Shown here piece by piece: positions 1 to 12,978 of a stretch of DNA of 64,000 bases. How positions within the stretch are numbered: position 1 is the stretch's first letter; each line of letters opens with the position of its first letter. Below the pieces are notes generated by a model. That model had not been told where the DNA came from, did no database searches, and was given only the letters and a program-made list of their open reading frames with translations. This DNA is from Archegozetes longisetosus (lineage: Eukaryota; Arthropoda; Arachnida; Sarcoptiformes; Trhypochthoniidae), in NCBI GenBank assembly GCA_018873245.2, contig JAEMBT020000002.1, positions 11,072,001 through 11,136,000 of the forward strand, read 5' to 3'. The position numbers and the translations under genes were made by a program.

Positions 1-1584
1 TCTTAACAATAACCGAACAGTAGCAAATCCGAACACCTCAATATATCAGTCCTATCCCTCGCACTCTTCAGCTTAGCCTAACCCTGAAGTAGTTGGCGCT
101 TAACAATTTACTTAACATGTTGTCTTCGTGTACGGCAGTCAGTGGCTATTTGTTCAAAATATCAAATTTGTTTTAGAATTCAAAAAATTGTTAAAACTTG
201 CCTTAGTATAGATTGATATTAGTTTGAACAATATCTTTCAAAAATGAAGCCTAAAAGAAATGGACCAATTTTTGAACTTATTTAGGCGATCGATTTCTAA
301 TGTTTTAAATAATTAAAACAATACCTAATACTGTTAAACAATTGATAAGTTCGTTAGTTTTAAATTAAGGCTTAGAAACTGATTGCCAGACAATAATCTA
401 ACTTACAGTACAGTATTACTTATATCAAATCAATACAATTAATTAATAATATATGTGATTGGCTATTAATAAAACATAATAAGTCTTTAATTAAGTCTTC
501 TTTAATTCCTCTTCTCAATTTAGACAAATCTGATAAATAATAATCTGTTTGCATTTTATATAACGATCAAACTAATTTTGTAAGACTTTAGAATAGGTTT
601 GCCAACTTTCTAAATCTCTCTCTCTCTCTCTCAATTGTCATCATTCTCCATAATATTGATTACGTTGATCTGTTTGTTTATTCCTGATTTGTTCATTTTT
701 TACACTGACAAATTTGTTTAGTTTAAAAGAACTCAATCGAATTCGATCTATTGATAGTCAATCGCAATAATAAGTTTGATCAATATTTTGTTAAGAGTAT
801 GGCAATAATTATCATTATTGTTGAATTGAGTGAAACAGAAATATCCAAAATAATATGAACATCATGTCATTTAACTGAATTAAAATCATTATTAACTTGA
901 AATTGTAATTTAATCAAATTTGTTTAATTAAAATATAAATAAGATTTAGTGGCTTCCCATTTGTTGAAAATTACAACAAACATAAGGGTTTCTGAAAGAA
1001 GCGGACTCTTAATACTCGATAATTAATTTTGAAGAATCAAAACACTTAGAAAGTAGTAAAAATTATTAAAGAAATTTAATAAAAAGTAAATGTTTATTCA
1101 ACTTTGAACAGTGATGTGCTATATTTGTCTCAACAATTTCATAAATTATGAGTTGTATAAGTTTCTTTAAATGAGCTGAAAAAGTGCAAAACAAATCTAC
1201 AATTTATAGAAATATTTAAAAATCTAATTTCAATTCAAAGTTCATACTTTAGAAAAACACATTTAGGTTTTTGATCAGTTACGATCTCTTATGTGGAAGA
1301 AATGATTTAAGTTTTAACAAAACAATAAAAAATAAAATAAAGAACTTTGTTCTATAAGTTAATCAACAATAATCTGAGCACAAATATTACAATTTTTAAC
1401 CATTTGTTTAGAAAATAATCAAATAATTATTTAGTTCTCAATTTAATTGAAAAATAACCGACGAAAAATCTTAAATTAATAATATATTCAATGTTAACAA
1501 TTTTTAACGTGTTTCAACACCATTATAGTAGTTATTATATAAATAACTTGAGGGGAAGTGACAAGAATTGATTAATGAAAATGA
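1..1584. other. Intergenic, no gene seen
   Basis: AT-rich DNA with stops in all frames. The only structured element is a short CT run at 615-632. It probably includes the 3' flank of the minus-strand gene that ends at 1585. I see no exon, RNA gene or mobile element. Confidence 0.5.
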
Positions 1585-2498
1585 TCACCAAATGAATTTG
1601 TAGATACACTTAAACTCATTCATCATTGTAGGCATTATACAAACGGCTCCATTCGTTATACGCACTCTTAATTTCAAATTGGGAGTACTTGAAGTTTGCA
1701 TTTGTTGCGTCTGTTGTGAGTGCTGCACACTTTGCAGTATCACCTGAATTATTCTGTTCTCGTATTGCAAAGTGGCCATTATGCTGACATCACTGTTATT
1801 AGCGTTCGTCAGACAATAGACAGCATCGAAATCAGTGCCATTACTACCGTTTAGTGGCACAGGTATTGCACAGGGAGTATCTCTCGCAAAGTTCACCTCA
1901 TTCTCATCGATTGTATTACTCATATTATTCGTATTAATTTGCTGCCTAATTAAGGCACTAGAATCTGATGACTTCACGTGAAGATAATGGCCTTCGAGTG
2001 TCGACTTATTTACAGCTGAGTTCTATAACAAATATTAGTGTATTAAACAATTTGTTAATCAACTCAACTAAGAATTGAAATCAAAGTTAATCAATATGTT
2101 ATATTATGATATATTAACATAAATACCAAATTAAAAAAGTGTGGATTAAAAAGCTGCTGTTGTGTTTTAAACTTTCCGATTACTATCAATTCATTTTCAG
2201 CTGTTAGCTGATACACAATTGATTGCGACTGAGAAGAAGTGACGCCAGTCGTCAAACACAGAGTGTCTAAACCTCTAACGTGTGACACCCAATTAGCGTT
2301 CACTTCATAACTGTTGGTGTTATTTAGATTTACAATAATTTCATGGGAATCGAATTGACACGAAACAAGAGATGCGCCAATCGTCAAAATACCTATCTTT
2401 AGGTTATTATTACGGTTATTGAAAGTGAACCGACGGATCACTTGCCTACAATTGAGCAAATCTTCTTCTATTGATATGACTTCGTTGTTATGAATCAT
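1585..2498 (-). CDS. Aldose-1-epimerase (galactose mutarotase)-like protein, reduced
   Basis: Two coding exons, 2498-2127 and 2022-1585, joined across a 104-nt intron with a GTATTT donor, a TTATAG acceptor and phase 0. They give about 269 residues, against about 340 in typical GALM. The N-terminal strand pattern (NNLKIGILTIGASLVSCQ), the YQLTAENEL strand and the spliced segment HFFNL/NSAV..LEGHYLHV align with GALM, where the matching stretch is NHSYFNL..G.I.DH. The catalytic-acid His of that motif is kept. The segment that normally carries the GR.ANRI/LHGG loop and the first catalytic His is absent (about 60 residues), and the C-terminal LET/Q glutamate region is not recognisable. It is therefore probably not a working mutarotase (inference). 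A splice-acceptor-like TTTTAG lies 2 nt upstream of the ATG, so an upstream exon may exist. Confidence 0.6.
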
Positions 2499-5400
2499 AT
2501 CTAAAATGAATTACAAAATCAATTAATTGCTTATTAATTAAAATAAATATGAACAGAAATACTGTTGTCTCGTGAAGCCGGTTCTCTATTAATATTTACT
2601 TTAATACATTCGTATGTTTGTCGTTTGCAACCAAAACACTGTTTGTTCACTAATAAAACTGATTGATTCAATTGTTTAATTAAATATTCATAATTGTAAG
2701 GAATGTTCAAATGAGAACCAATCGATTGAGATTCTATTTAATCGAAAAGTTTTCATTTCATAACAGAAGAGCACAAATATATGCCATTTTTTGACATATA
2801 ACTCAATTGTAGAGATGTTTACGGATCCGTTTTCTCGTTAAGTTGTTTTTGCCCTCTATCAGTATAAGGGCTGTATCGCAGTTAGATTTCAGAAGTGGTG
2901 TTTTCTTTTCAGAAAACTCTCCATCTTCAGAAATTACCCCCAAAATTCGATCAGGAGCTCCAAGCAATCTATTAAAAGTGTGAAAGTTGAATTTTAGGAA
3001 GGAGGAAGCCTAAATTACATAGAGTATTGCCTAATGGCAGCCACCCATCAAATAAGTATCGATGGAAGCTTATGAAGAACTGAGTCATTCGAAAGAATTT
3101 TTCAAATATACAATGATCAAGAAAGTTATAAGCTATTGAATCTAGGAACGAGAGTCAATCGCACTCAATGTTTCTTAAGATCACAATACTTTATTGTCTT
3201 GGTTATTTTATTGTTCATGTCCCAAAGGGAGATCTCGAGTGATACTCTCTCAAATAGAGTTCATGCTAGGAACTCAGACAACTCTTCGCTAGCACTACTA
3301 ACCTCGAGTTTTGTTTCTAACTAAAAATGATACGAAAATTGGATTTCCGTTTTAGGATCTTAGCGGCCCATAATTTCTCTGGACCAATATATTTTTGAGT
3401 AATTCTCGTGAGTATCAACCCAATAAGCTTTACATCGGTGGTCGTAATCAAGGGAAAATAGGCACTTTCCTTTACTGCTACAATTAATGAAATCTTCAAT
3501 AATGAATGTACAAAATACAAATAAATTTTGAAAATGAAAATAAAGTATTTTGGCATTTGATTGCGGATATTGATCAAATTTATCCAGAACCTAGCAAAAT
3601 TGGTTTGAAATCTTTCAAAAGGTTTTTTAGCTTCAAATTTGAGTGAAGTCTATGTATACTAAATATACAATTTTGTATTCATCTCCAATTCGTAAATATT
3701 TTTTTAGTATAGTTTATTTTCTAACTGTATATAATATTTTAGTAAACTTATAATGCAATGCCTTTAAGTTTGGGAATTTGACAGAGAAATTTCAAGAATC
3801 TTATCTAGGGTATTCTCAGGAGACCCCACTTACGTAATCTAGCCAGTGTCAATATCGAGATTCTGTTTTCACTTTATTTTGCTTAAACTTTTCATAATTC
3901 ATTTTGGTTTGACTTCTAGTATTTTCGAATTTATCGTATTTACTATAACTTAATGGTTACTTCTCTTGTACATTCTTTGTTGATTCGTTCAAAACTATAT
4001 CTGAAATTTTCAGATCAAAGTAGTCCGCTTGACAATTTTTAGAAATATAAAATGGTCAAAATCAAGACAAGTAATACAGTAAGTAGGAACCTCCTGATGC
4101 TTGAGCCTCCTCCTCAACTCAAATATCTCGCTAACTTCGAGGAGTAAGTTCTATATTTTTGAATATGAGATCTTATTTGTTATAATTGCCAAAAATAATC
4201 TAAAAATTCCGAATAATTAAGTTTGAAACTATAACACGATAGATTTTAGTCAAAAAAGTATATATTCAATCAAATTGAATACGACTGAAGCTCTTCTGCT
4301 TGTCATTTCAAACTTTATGCACCCCTGCGAAAAATTCCTGGCTTCGCCACTAAATTGCACCAATTAATTTTTCGTATGAATGATTTTTGTTTAAATCGTA
4401 AGCTTTCAATAACCCAAAGTATTTGAAGCATAATCCTTAAACTCCAAAAACTTTTTAAATTAATTTTTAAGTAAATTTCTAATTTGACTAAATCAACGTT
4501 CATTCTGAACAAATACTGAAACTTAAGCTGACATGTAAATTTCAATCAATTACTCAGAGCTTTTGGAAAATCGTCAAATGATTGATGACATTTATTATTA
4601 AGTTTTGCTAAAATTTTAATTTATCAACACTTATGAGAAGAGAAACGAATAAAATATAATTTATAGAGCAATTTAAACTTTTTAATTCGTAAGTCTTCAA
4701 TAAGTTTGATCCTAGAGCAGACAAAATTTTAAAAAATTACTTTTATCTATATTGAAGCTTAAATACAGACTTGATTTTGACAAATTGTATTTGCTTTTTC
4801 ATTGAAACTTTTGAATGGCTCAAGTTTTAGAATAATCCAACGAAAATCTTTGAAAAAAAACTTTATTTAAAAATTTGATTTTTTAGGCGATTCAGTCTTT
4901 TACTTGCTATGGGAATAATCCAATCTACTCGATATAGTGACACATTCATTTTAATATGAGTGATTCCTAGAATACTGGAATTAATACTCTGTCTAAATTG
5001 AACTAAACTGTCTTCAATAAGATCACCACTTTTATTCATGCAAACCTTTACTCAAACTTAATATCGATTTTTTTAAAGGTCAACAAATTTATGTTTTATC
5101 ATCAATAATTTCTATTTTACTGTCATAACGTTGCTCTCCAAACTTAATTTGAGCAGAACTAACTATTAGATTCCTTGTAATCTCTTACTTTATTCTTCGA
5201 TTCCTTCTCTCCAAAACCTATTTTTCTGATTTAATTGGAGCTGAATATTTTCATTTGAAATAAGATTTCATTTGAATATGTTGATGTGATCCTTTAATAC
5301 TAGTACATAGTTATTATAAAGCATTTGAAAGGATTTTTAAATCTAATATTAATTTTACATTGAAATTGATTCCCCAATTCTACTCATATTGCATAAGCTA

Positions 5401-6269
5401 TCGCGGGATTGAGTTTCAATTCATAATAACGAATCTACAAAAAGTTTTGTTTCAACAAACTTTATTAAGTCTAACTTAGCTTTTTGGTAAATATTTATGT
5501 TCGCTTATGTTCATGAATATTATTGATCGAATCGCTAAAAGTTCGGTATTTTACTGTATTATCGAATCAATAATTAATTTGTACACAGAAAAAATTAAGT
5601 TCATGAATCGCATTTAATAATGCTTGAGAGCCCACATTTATTCTGAGTTAATTTAATTTTTAATATTTTATGCCAACATTAAATATCCGCCTTTACTCAA
5701 CATTTCTTTATTTGATTTTTAAACTTGTTTTCAATTAGCGAATGTTTACTTTGCTTTAAATGAGCTTTGCTAATGAGTCTCAAATGAAATTTATGCATAA
5801 GGTTTAACGAATTGCAATCATGTCAAATGTATAGAAAATTTTCTAGACTATTTAAAACACTACAAGCAGTCACATAATTGTAACTGACTTCTCTCTTATT
5901 TAATTAATTCATAAATAGCAATAACTATTCATTAGCTTTTATATTTCAATATAGCTTAAGATATAGACACAACTCCGAGACCTCTGCTTTATATTAGAAT
6001 TCGTTCTTAAAGTGCATGATTGTTCTCCACCTTTTTATTGATCATCCTTTTGATACCATTACTTTGAACACTTTGCTCGGCGGTGAAACAGCTCCAAAGC
6101 ATCTCAATAGGAGCACATCCCTTCACGTGCTGATGACTTGCTGGAGCTGAGGAATAGATGAGCACAAGCCAGTCTATATTTGGTAGCCTATCATTCAACT
6201 AGAATACGAATGGTTGAAAATTTCAGTAGTGAACAGTTAGTTGTATAAAAGTTAACGATTTTATAAATT
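2499..6269. other. Intergenic, nothing convincing
   Basis: This 3.8-kb AT-rich stretch separates the epimerase-like gene from KChIP; both are transcribed away from it. Short open frames (3136-3324 plus, 3317-3577 and 4315-4545 minus, 6007-6198 minus) show no recognisable domain. The frame at 6007-6198 follows a TATTCTAG acceptor-like site but has no supported partner exon. Confidence 0.45.
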
Positions 6270-9200
6270 ATGAATTCAAGCACACTAACCGTTTCAGCAC
6301 AAGCAGCTGTTATTAAACCACAAAACAACGAACGCTTAGAACGCAAGAATCGAAAAGCTCAACAACAGAATGCCTGGTCTTATATTTCTAATCGAATTCT
6401 TGGTATCATTCATAAAACATTCAGAAAAGGTGAGCTCTTTCAATCAATATTAGTTTATGAATATTTCAACAAACACCCAGTTCGATAACTTATTCAATGC
6501 GCTTCTTTCTGAGATAAGACATTTTAAAGGAGTTAAGGAAAATATGACTCACACTCATGAATATTTGATAGATTGCGTAAAACTGTGGTGTTATGACAGA
6601 TTCGATAACAGAACCTAATGAACAGTAAATGCGCTAAAGAGCAAATACTCTTTATTTACTGTTCGCTAATTTGAAACAGCCAACTAAACGTGTTTAAACT
6701 GCTAATTGAAGTTCACTTTTAACTCATTTGCAATAAGTGATTGTTAACAAACAGTTCTGCATAAGCGCTTGCATTCCAACAAAACTGATTTTTAACCCTG
6801 AAAGTGTCTCATTATAAGGTTACGATTGAAATATTAAAATTAAATTCTATAGTATATCTGAAGGACAAAATGTATTAAATTGAAATCTATTTACATTGCA
6901 AGTGAAAAAGACATAAGAATTTAGAAGATTTAAAGTCCTAAAAATGGTTTGAAAATTGATATGTAATGCGATATTGAATAAGATTCCTTATTTGGATTGT
7001 TTTTTAAACTATACCAATTCTAAGATATGTCAATAGCATGTGCACAACTGAAGGAATTGCTACCATTCAAATGATAGAAAGCGTTTCTTAAGATGTATAG
7101 TGTTCGGACTTTCATAAATCAAAGTCTGTCGGAAAGAAGAAGGAATCGAATCAATTCGTGAGTAAAACTATTTGAGAAGAAAAAACACTTATATTTCATT
7201 ATAAGGCTTTATTTGATTAAATGACGAGCTAGGAGACAATAAATTGAATTTCCTGATTTTACAAATACCCAACAATTTAGGTGATTGACTGCAACTTTTG
7301 CGATAGTGGTTGCTATCAACTTAAAACAATTAATGGATTTATTAATGACTGAATAGAATTACTAAAAAGTCAACTATTAATGGAAAGCTTATTGTGCAAA
7401 TAATAGTCAATTATGAATGATTAATGACATTACTCTAACGCTAGACTTAATTAAGAAATATAAGCACTTAGCTCTTTGCTTAAGACTGTCATCAGTTAAT
7501 TACTATTTGTTTTATTCTAAAAATTTATTAAAAGTCGAGTTAATTGTTGAGTTAATCCTTGAGTTATTGCAGTAAATATATTACTGCGTAATTGGCAAAT
7601 TGTAAAAACAAGGTTTTCGCTTACAACTCAACAACCGATTGTGTAACTAATAATTATTCATTATGTTCCTATTATCGTGTTCACATTTACTTCTTTTATA
7701 ACTAGTCATTAATTGAGATATTCAACTGGTTTTGCTAAATTTTATTATTTACCCTAGAACTAAGTGAAGTGCAGTCAAATTATGAGTTGGTCATCAGAAC
7801 CAGACCTCGTAGAATCTTCAGATATCTCGTTCGATCAGATCAGATCAGATCAGTTTTTCGAAAATTTATGAGGCAAGTCAGCAAAAACCAATAAGAATTT
7901 TTTGCTACGATGATACAAATGCTTACAAATTCAAAAAAATAATAATAAAAACTGATTGATGTATGTGTTCAGTGTATGAACAACTTGTCCTACTTTGACG
8001 AGCTCTTGTAGTCACGCTAGAATTTTTTTTATTCAAATTCTGTATCAGTAGTTAGAAGATTAAAATAAGAACCTGTCTGATCCTCAAAACGAGACAGTAT
8101 GAGATGCAAAATTTTGAAGAGCACCAAACAAGACCAGATTATATTTGATCACATGAGGTCGTCTCATAAAAACAAAATTCTTCGTTACTATGATAAGTAT
8201 GTGCAAAAAGCATATTCTTATTACAATTCAACTTGAATTCTGTATTAAGAATATTTTTCAAACTATAAAAATTAATTTCAGTTATTTTATCAATTGTTTA
8301 AGTAAATGAGATTTTTTGTCTTGCATTACGGAACGAATATAATAGAAGTTGAATTAAAGCATAAAATTAGCTTAATTTGATTAGTATTGCTTAAAACAGA
8401 GCTTAAACAAAACAAACTTCTGCTCATTGGTAGTTATTCTTATATTGCATTTTTTAAATGCTGTATAAGAGTAAGTGAATTTGACTTATTCTCCTAATGG
8501 AAATATCCCTAATGAATGAGTGAGCGCTTATATCAAATTTCAGTGGACTCAGGCTAACTCCTCATTCGTTCAGATACTTCATATGATTCTCCGATTATAT
8601 TAAAGGCAGATATTCGCTATAATATTTAGTCAATAAAACTTACACTATGGCTTGTTCTAATGTACACTCGATAACTTAATAATTGTTGATAGCTACCACA
8701 ACTCAAGTGTTGTGATGGCATGTTTTCCATCAGACCATCGTATAAAGGTTATTAAGAAACTTATGGAACATTTAATATAATAATGAAAGCAAATTGCAAA
8801 TCAAATTCAGCAAAATATTGACGGGTATTCGAAGGAAGTTGACATAGTAATGACCTTTTTGTTGTTGCTATAGAAGATTAGTAAGTTTATCGTTATAAGT
8901 TAGATTTAACAGAAAAATCAATAGCTGCATCTCTTTTCACTTAGCTTTTATCTGAGCTAAAGAGTTACGTCATACAGACTGCGCATTAAATAATAGAAAA
9001 TCTCTTCTGGACAAAGAAGACAATTTTCAGTCTTCATTATATTATATGAAATTGGTTCTGATATTATCATTAATGTTTCCTTTTGCTAACAAAACAGTAA
9101 TTTATCAAATGTAGCCTTTCGAGAGAAGTCAATGTTAAAGGTTGACAATAATATACTGAATCGTTTCAATAATATATACTAAAGAAAATGTCATTTAATA

Positions 9201-9486
9201 TCGCCAAAAAATGCTCTAATCTCTACTACTGTTTCAGACCAGTTAATCTTCCAGTTGTATCCATTGATTCACTTCAATTTGTTTCATTCATTTGTTCTGT
9301 TTGTTTGAATCCATACATAGCTCTTAATACTGAAATTCATGTCTTCCGAGTCAATGAATTCTGATTTGCTCTGGCAGATAAGAAATCATAATTCTATTAA
9401 ACTGCATATTTTCGCATTAAAACAATTGCAAAAATAAAATATTTCAATTTTTAATGTATTCAAAGCATCACTTTCAAAGCTGCTTT

Positions 9487-9526
<40 letters not shown>

Positions 9527-11933
9527 ATACGCATTTATTTATGTTTGTTGAATTAGGCTTAATTCGAGATTCCTTTGAATGCAAAGTCGCACAAACAGAA
9601 TCACTGATCAACATAAATTCAGTATTTTTAGAACTGCTAATATTATCGGTTTGTCTGAAATAGTTGAAAACTCATGTTTTCACAAAAGAAGAAAACTCAA
9701 TTTCAAAATTCTTTCATGACTTATACTTTTTCAAATTGAATCGTTGCTGAAAAATATGGATTTCATGTATTATTTCGATTTTCGAGTCCTAAAGTGTTCC
9801 ATCACACGAAATATAATAGTTTGAAATCTTTATGGAACAAATGTCAAATGTCTCAATTCGTTTATATCTTGTAACAGACACTAACAAATAGCAGAAGTTT
9901 ACGAATGATTTGTAATTCTAGACGAACCGAGACCTCGAAATTCCGAAGTTTTGAATTGAAAAACGGTTGAATGATTTCAATGATTTTGTTTGGACTATTA
10001 TTTATCAGTAAAATATCTTATTTTCAAGCATAATATTGATTGATCTGAAAGTTGTCTCATTGTGTTATCTAACTTACACTAAAGTATAAAAATCTAACAA
10101 TAGATCAGTTCTCGCCCAAATTATATGTTACCATTTATAAAGACATGATAATGTCTTTCATTTTAATACCACTTTACTGTGGAGTTCGATCCAACTTTTT
10201 ACTGTACCTGATTTTGCCTCAAGTGTGTCAATCACATTAAATGCAAGGCACGGATTGACAGCAGTCTGTATCAAACAGATAACTAAATTTTGTTTGAATT
10301 ACTGCTTTCAAAAAATTATTCCCAACACACTCACAATTATATTAAAGTCTCGCGGCAAAGGAACAAAAAACGTTAGCCTGTGAATAATAATGATCTAAAC
10401 CCTCAAATATAAGAGATTACTTTGATTGTCTGAAGGTTTCAGTTATTGATCGCTTGAGAAGTAGATTTTTCAACCTAAAACAAGTTTCAATTGATTTGAT
10501 AACAGAACCCATAAATTTAAGTTAACTGAAAAGTAGAGGATTATAAATATTTAATATTTTGTATTTGAAACTATAGAAGAAAAATTTGATGAATTCGAGT
10601 TGATGCTGAACGATGCCTGCGCTCTAAGGCTGGCTCAACAATATGGGCCTCAAAGTCACCTTCGCAGAAGCAAGCGAGAATTGGATCTGTTATGCAAGAA
10701 GACACAATTCACTCGACATGAAATTAAGTTACTTTACTGGGGTTTTAAGTGTGCCTGTCCTGACGGTGTACTCAACGAATCTATATTCAAAGATATCTAC
10801 TCGCAATTTTTCCACAAGCTGGTAATTTACTATTCATTCATCTTAGTTACTCTTCTAATAACATCACATATATTGCCTTTTTTAGGAGATGCCAGTCTTT
10901 ACGCACATTATGTCTTTAATGCCATGTTTTCCGAAGCAATCAAGAAAAATAACGGACAAATTACATTCTCTGATTATGCGTGTGCTCTATCATTATTATG
11001 TCGTGGATCTATTATTGACAAATTACAATGGATTTTCACTTTATATGATATTAACAAAGATGGTATGTAGACAAACCTTCACTACAAATATCGGCTCTAA
11101 ACAATAAGTTTAGTAATCCTTTCCTACTAAGTCTAGTAAGATGACTAAACAACTCTATAACTGCAATTCCATCAAACAGTGTTTAAATAAGAGATTATTT
11201 CTCCAAATTAAACATCAGTCTCAGTACAACTCATATGACCAGTACTCAGATTATTTTTCTTCTACCCTCTTATTCATGAGTCCTATTGAGAAAATGTTCA
11301 AAATCAGATTCTCACCATCGACTCTGTTAATCACAACTTTTTCACCAAAACTACTGAAGCAAAAAGTTATAATGAGGTTTAGACTAAACTTTTATTCTGA
11401 AGAGTTGATATTACACTTAGATTCCTATTCTATATATTTTAAGCTTAACTGTGGTCATACTATGATTTGAAGTGTGAATAACTTTTTCGTTTGAGATGTT
11501 CAAATTTTTGTTTCATTGTTAGACAATATTTTTGTTAACAAATTTCGTAAAATTTTCACTTCATTTTTACCCTTAATTTTTCAAACATCAAACAACAGGT
11601 CGCATAACTCTTGACGAAATGATTCAAATTTCAACAGCAATTTATGCACTATTGGGCTGTAATGTGTCGCCAGCCCATGATCTGAAAACATGTGAAGAAC
11701 ATGCAAAGAAAGTATTCGCGAAGTTGGATATTCAAAAGAAAGGTCACATCACATTCGAACAGTTTATGGAGATCTGTATCAAAGTATGTCATATGAAATA
11801 AATGTAGTGAAATGTAGTGATCCTTTTAAATTTAGTTCAAGTCTTATAACCTTTTGATAACTTATGCGTTTCTTTAAAGGATGAAACTATAGTAAAATCG
11901 ATGCAATTGCTCGACACGACTGGTTTGCAGTGA
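6270..11933 (+). CDS. KChIP: KChIP, Kv4 channel-interacting EF-hand protein (frame broken by 1 nt)
   Basis: Neuronal calcium sensor family member and auxiliary subunit of Kv4 A-type potassium channels, cytosolic and membrane-associated. Exons: 6270-6429, 10577-10821, 10886-11062, 11599-11783 and 11880-11933, with GT-AG borders. Family signatures are KFDEFEL, FTRHEIKLLYWGFK, CPDGVLNE, YAHYVFNA and LYDINKDG. EF-hand 1 has the usual CP-degenerate loop. EF-hand 2 is degenerate. EF-hand 3 (DINKDGRITLDE) is canonical. EF-hand 4 (DIQKKGHITFEQ) lacks good ligands at positions 3, 5 and 12. The C-terminus DETIVKSMQLLD matches the family. Between exons 2 and 3 the phases disagree (0 against 1). One extra T in the T5 run at 10807-10811 would restore the family FFPQ..GDAS motif and phase 1 on both sides, giving about 273 residues. 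A consensus error is likely. The first exon encodes a unique 53-residue N-terminus. Intron 1 is 4.1 kb. Confidence 0.85.
7833..7853. repeat. Short (GATCA)4 tandem repeat
   Basis: Four head-to-tail copies of a five-base GATCA unit plus one base, inside KChIP intron 1. Confidence 0.85.
9489..9525. repeat. (GA)n microsatellite
   Basis: An uninterrupted GA dinucleotide run of 37 nt in KChIP intron 1. A short open frame crossing it encodes Arg-Glu repeats and is an artefact of the repeat. Confidence 0.95.
11063..11598 (+). other. KChIP intron 3
   Basis: A 536-nt intron with donor G/GTATGT and acceptor AACAACAG, phase 1. It contains a chance open frame (11141-11470) without family features. Confidence 0.7.
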
Positions 11934-12088
11934 ACAATCACATGAAGATATTTCTCCTCTTGAATTATTGAGGCATTTCCAACTTATTTCTTAGACATTC
12001 TCTAACTCCAACTGTTTATGATTAAGCAATAATTGAAATTCTTGTCGCTTAAAATCTATCCTTAGCTAAACCGAAGAAAAAATCGTTT

Positions 12089-12094
12089 AATAAA
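12089..12094 (+). terminator. Poly(A) signal AATAAA, probably KChIP
   Basis: Canonical AATAAA 156 nt after the KChIP stop codon, on the same strand. It is plausible as the cleavage signal; others may exist. Confidence 0.45.
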
Positions 12095-12795
12095 ACTTGC
12101 GTTTGAATAATGAAAACTTAAAAGTTTTGTCAAAAGTCCAAACAAACTTAAACTTAGCTGACTTTTGTTAAGAACAAGATTGATAAAATATTAAGATTTT
12201 CTTTTTACAAAATCAAGGGTTTAAAGAAACTAAATTTTCTACAAGTGAATCATTCGATCGAAACGGTTATTCGACCGTAACCACTATTTGATGAATGTTT
12301 AGAGCTGTGCTCAAGTTTGATAAAATCTTACTTTAGTCGAATAGCAATCAGATTCATATATTGATAGTCCTCGTACACTGAGAATTATCAATTTAGGATA
12401 ACGAAATTAATTAGATTAACTTGAAGCCGCAAACTTTGAATAATTTCAATAAATTGCTCAATTGAATAGGTATGTGTTCTTTGTTTGTACTCCAGTACGT
12501 ACCGCTTCCCAAATATTCAGATAATTTCAGGACCTTCAAGCATTCAATTTTCCATCAAACTAAGTTATTGAAAGCTTGTCCAGAAATTCAATTGAGTCGA
12601 TGATTGGATAAGAGACCAGAAGAATTAGTTTATCAATTACTGAAAGGCTTAAATGAAATGTTTGCGATAATTGGCATAGTTTTTTAATTTTATGGCAGTT
12701 CTCAAACCGAGCGTGAATCACCTCAAATCATAGAAGAAACAAATTTTAATTAAATTATTTTGTCACGCAATCAGAAATACTTTGCGTGACTAACT

Positions 12796-12978
12796 CTATA
12801 AACGTTTTTCATCATCTGACAAGTTTGTTAAATCTTCTGGCTTCTTATCCGGTTGAAAATCAATTTGCCCTAAGTTTACAAAATGTGTTTTCACATTGAT
12901 TGCAGTGATCGCTTCTTTTGACATTTTGATCAGTTTTGATAAAGTTTGTGGGCGAACAAATGTCCCAAATGTGAACAT
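12796..12978 (-). CDS. Putative 60-residue small protein, unrecognised
   Basis: An ATG-started frame with a hydrophobic, aromatic N-terminus (MFTFGTFVRP), a basic middle (KLIKMSKEAI) and an acidic, lysine-rich tail ending LSDDEKRL. The frame stays open upstream of the ATG for about 26 codons of hydrophobic residues, and a TGATAG acceptor-like site sits just before the ATG, so it could be a terminal exon. The composition looks more protein-like than nearby random frames. I recognise no family and infer no function. Confidence 0.25.
   Translation of the reverse strand: MFTFGTFVRPQTLSKLIKMSKEAITAINVKTHFVNLGQIDFQPDKKPEDLTNLSDDEKRL

Larger units (their letters stand above)
6430..10576 (+). other. 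KChIP intron 1
   Basis: A 4147-nt intron inferred from phase-1 donor AAAAG/GTGAGC and acceptor CTATAG/AAGAAA. It holds two simple repeats (7833-7853 and 9489-9525) but no recognisable nested gene on either strand. Confidence 0.65.

Noticed and set aside
3136-3577. Overlapping short frames on both strands as a possible transposon remnant
   Set aside because: No transposase, reverse transcriptase or terminal repeat motif could be seen; composition looks random.
6007-6198. Minus-strand 63-codon frame after a TATTCTAG acceptor-like site
   Set aside because: No partner exon with matching donor was found and no family was recognised. It lies between genes on opposite strands, so it was left as an unsupported possible exon.
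6244-6250. TATAAAA before the KChIP ATG
   Set aside because: Only about 20 nt upstream of the start codon, so it cannot place a transcription start before the ATG; probably chance in AT-rich DNA.
11784-11801. Five-codon read-through end of KChIP exon 4 (VCHMK) as the true C-terminus
   Set aside because: A clean GTATGT donor and a downstream phase-0 exon giving the conserved C-terminal helix are present.
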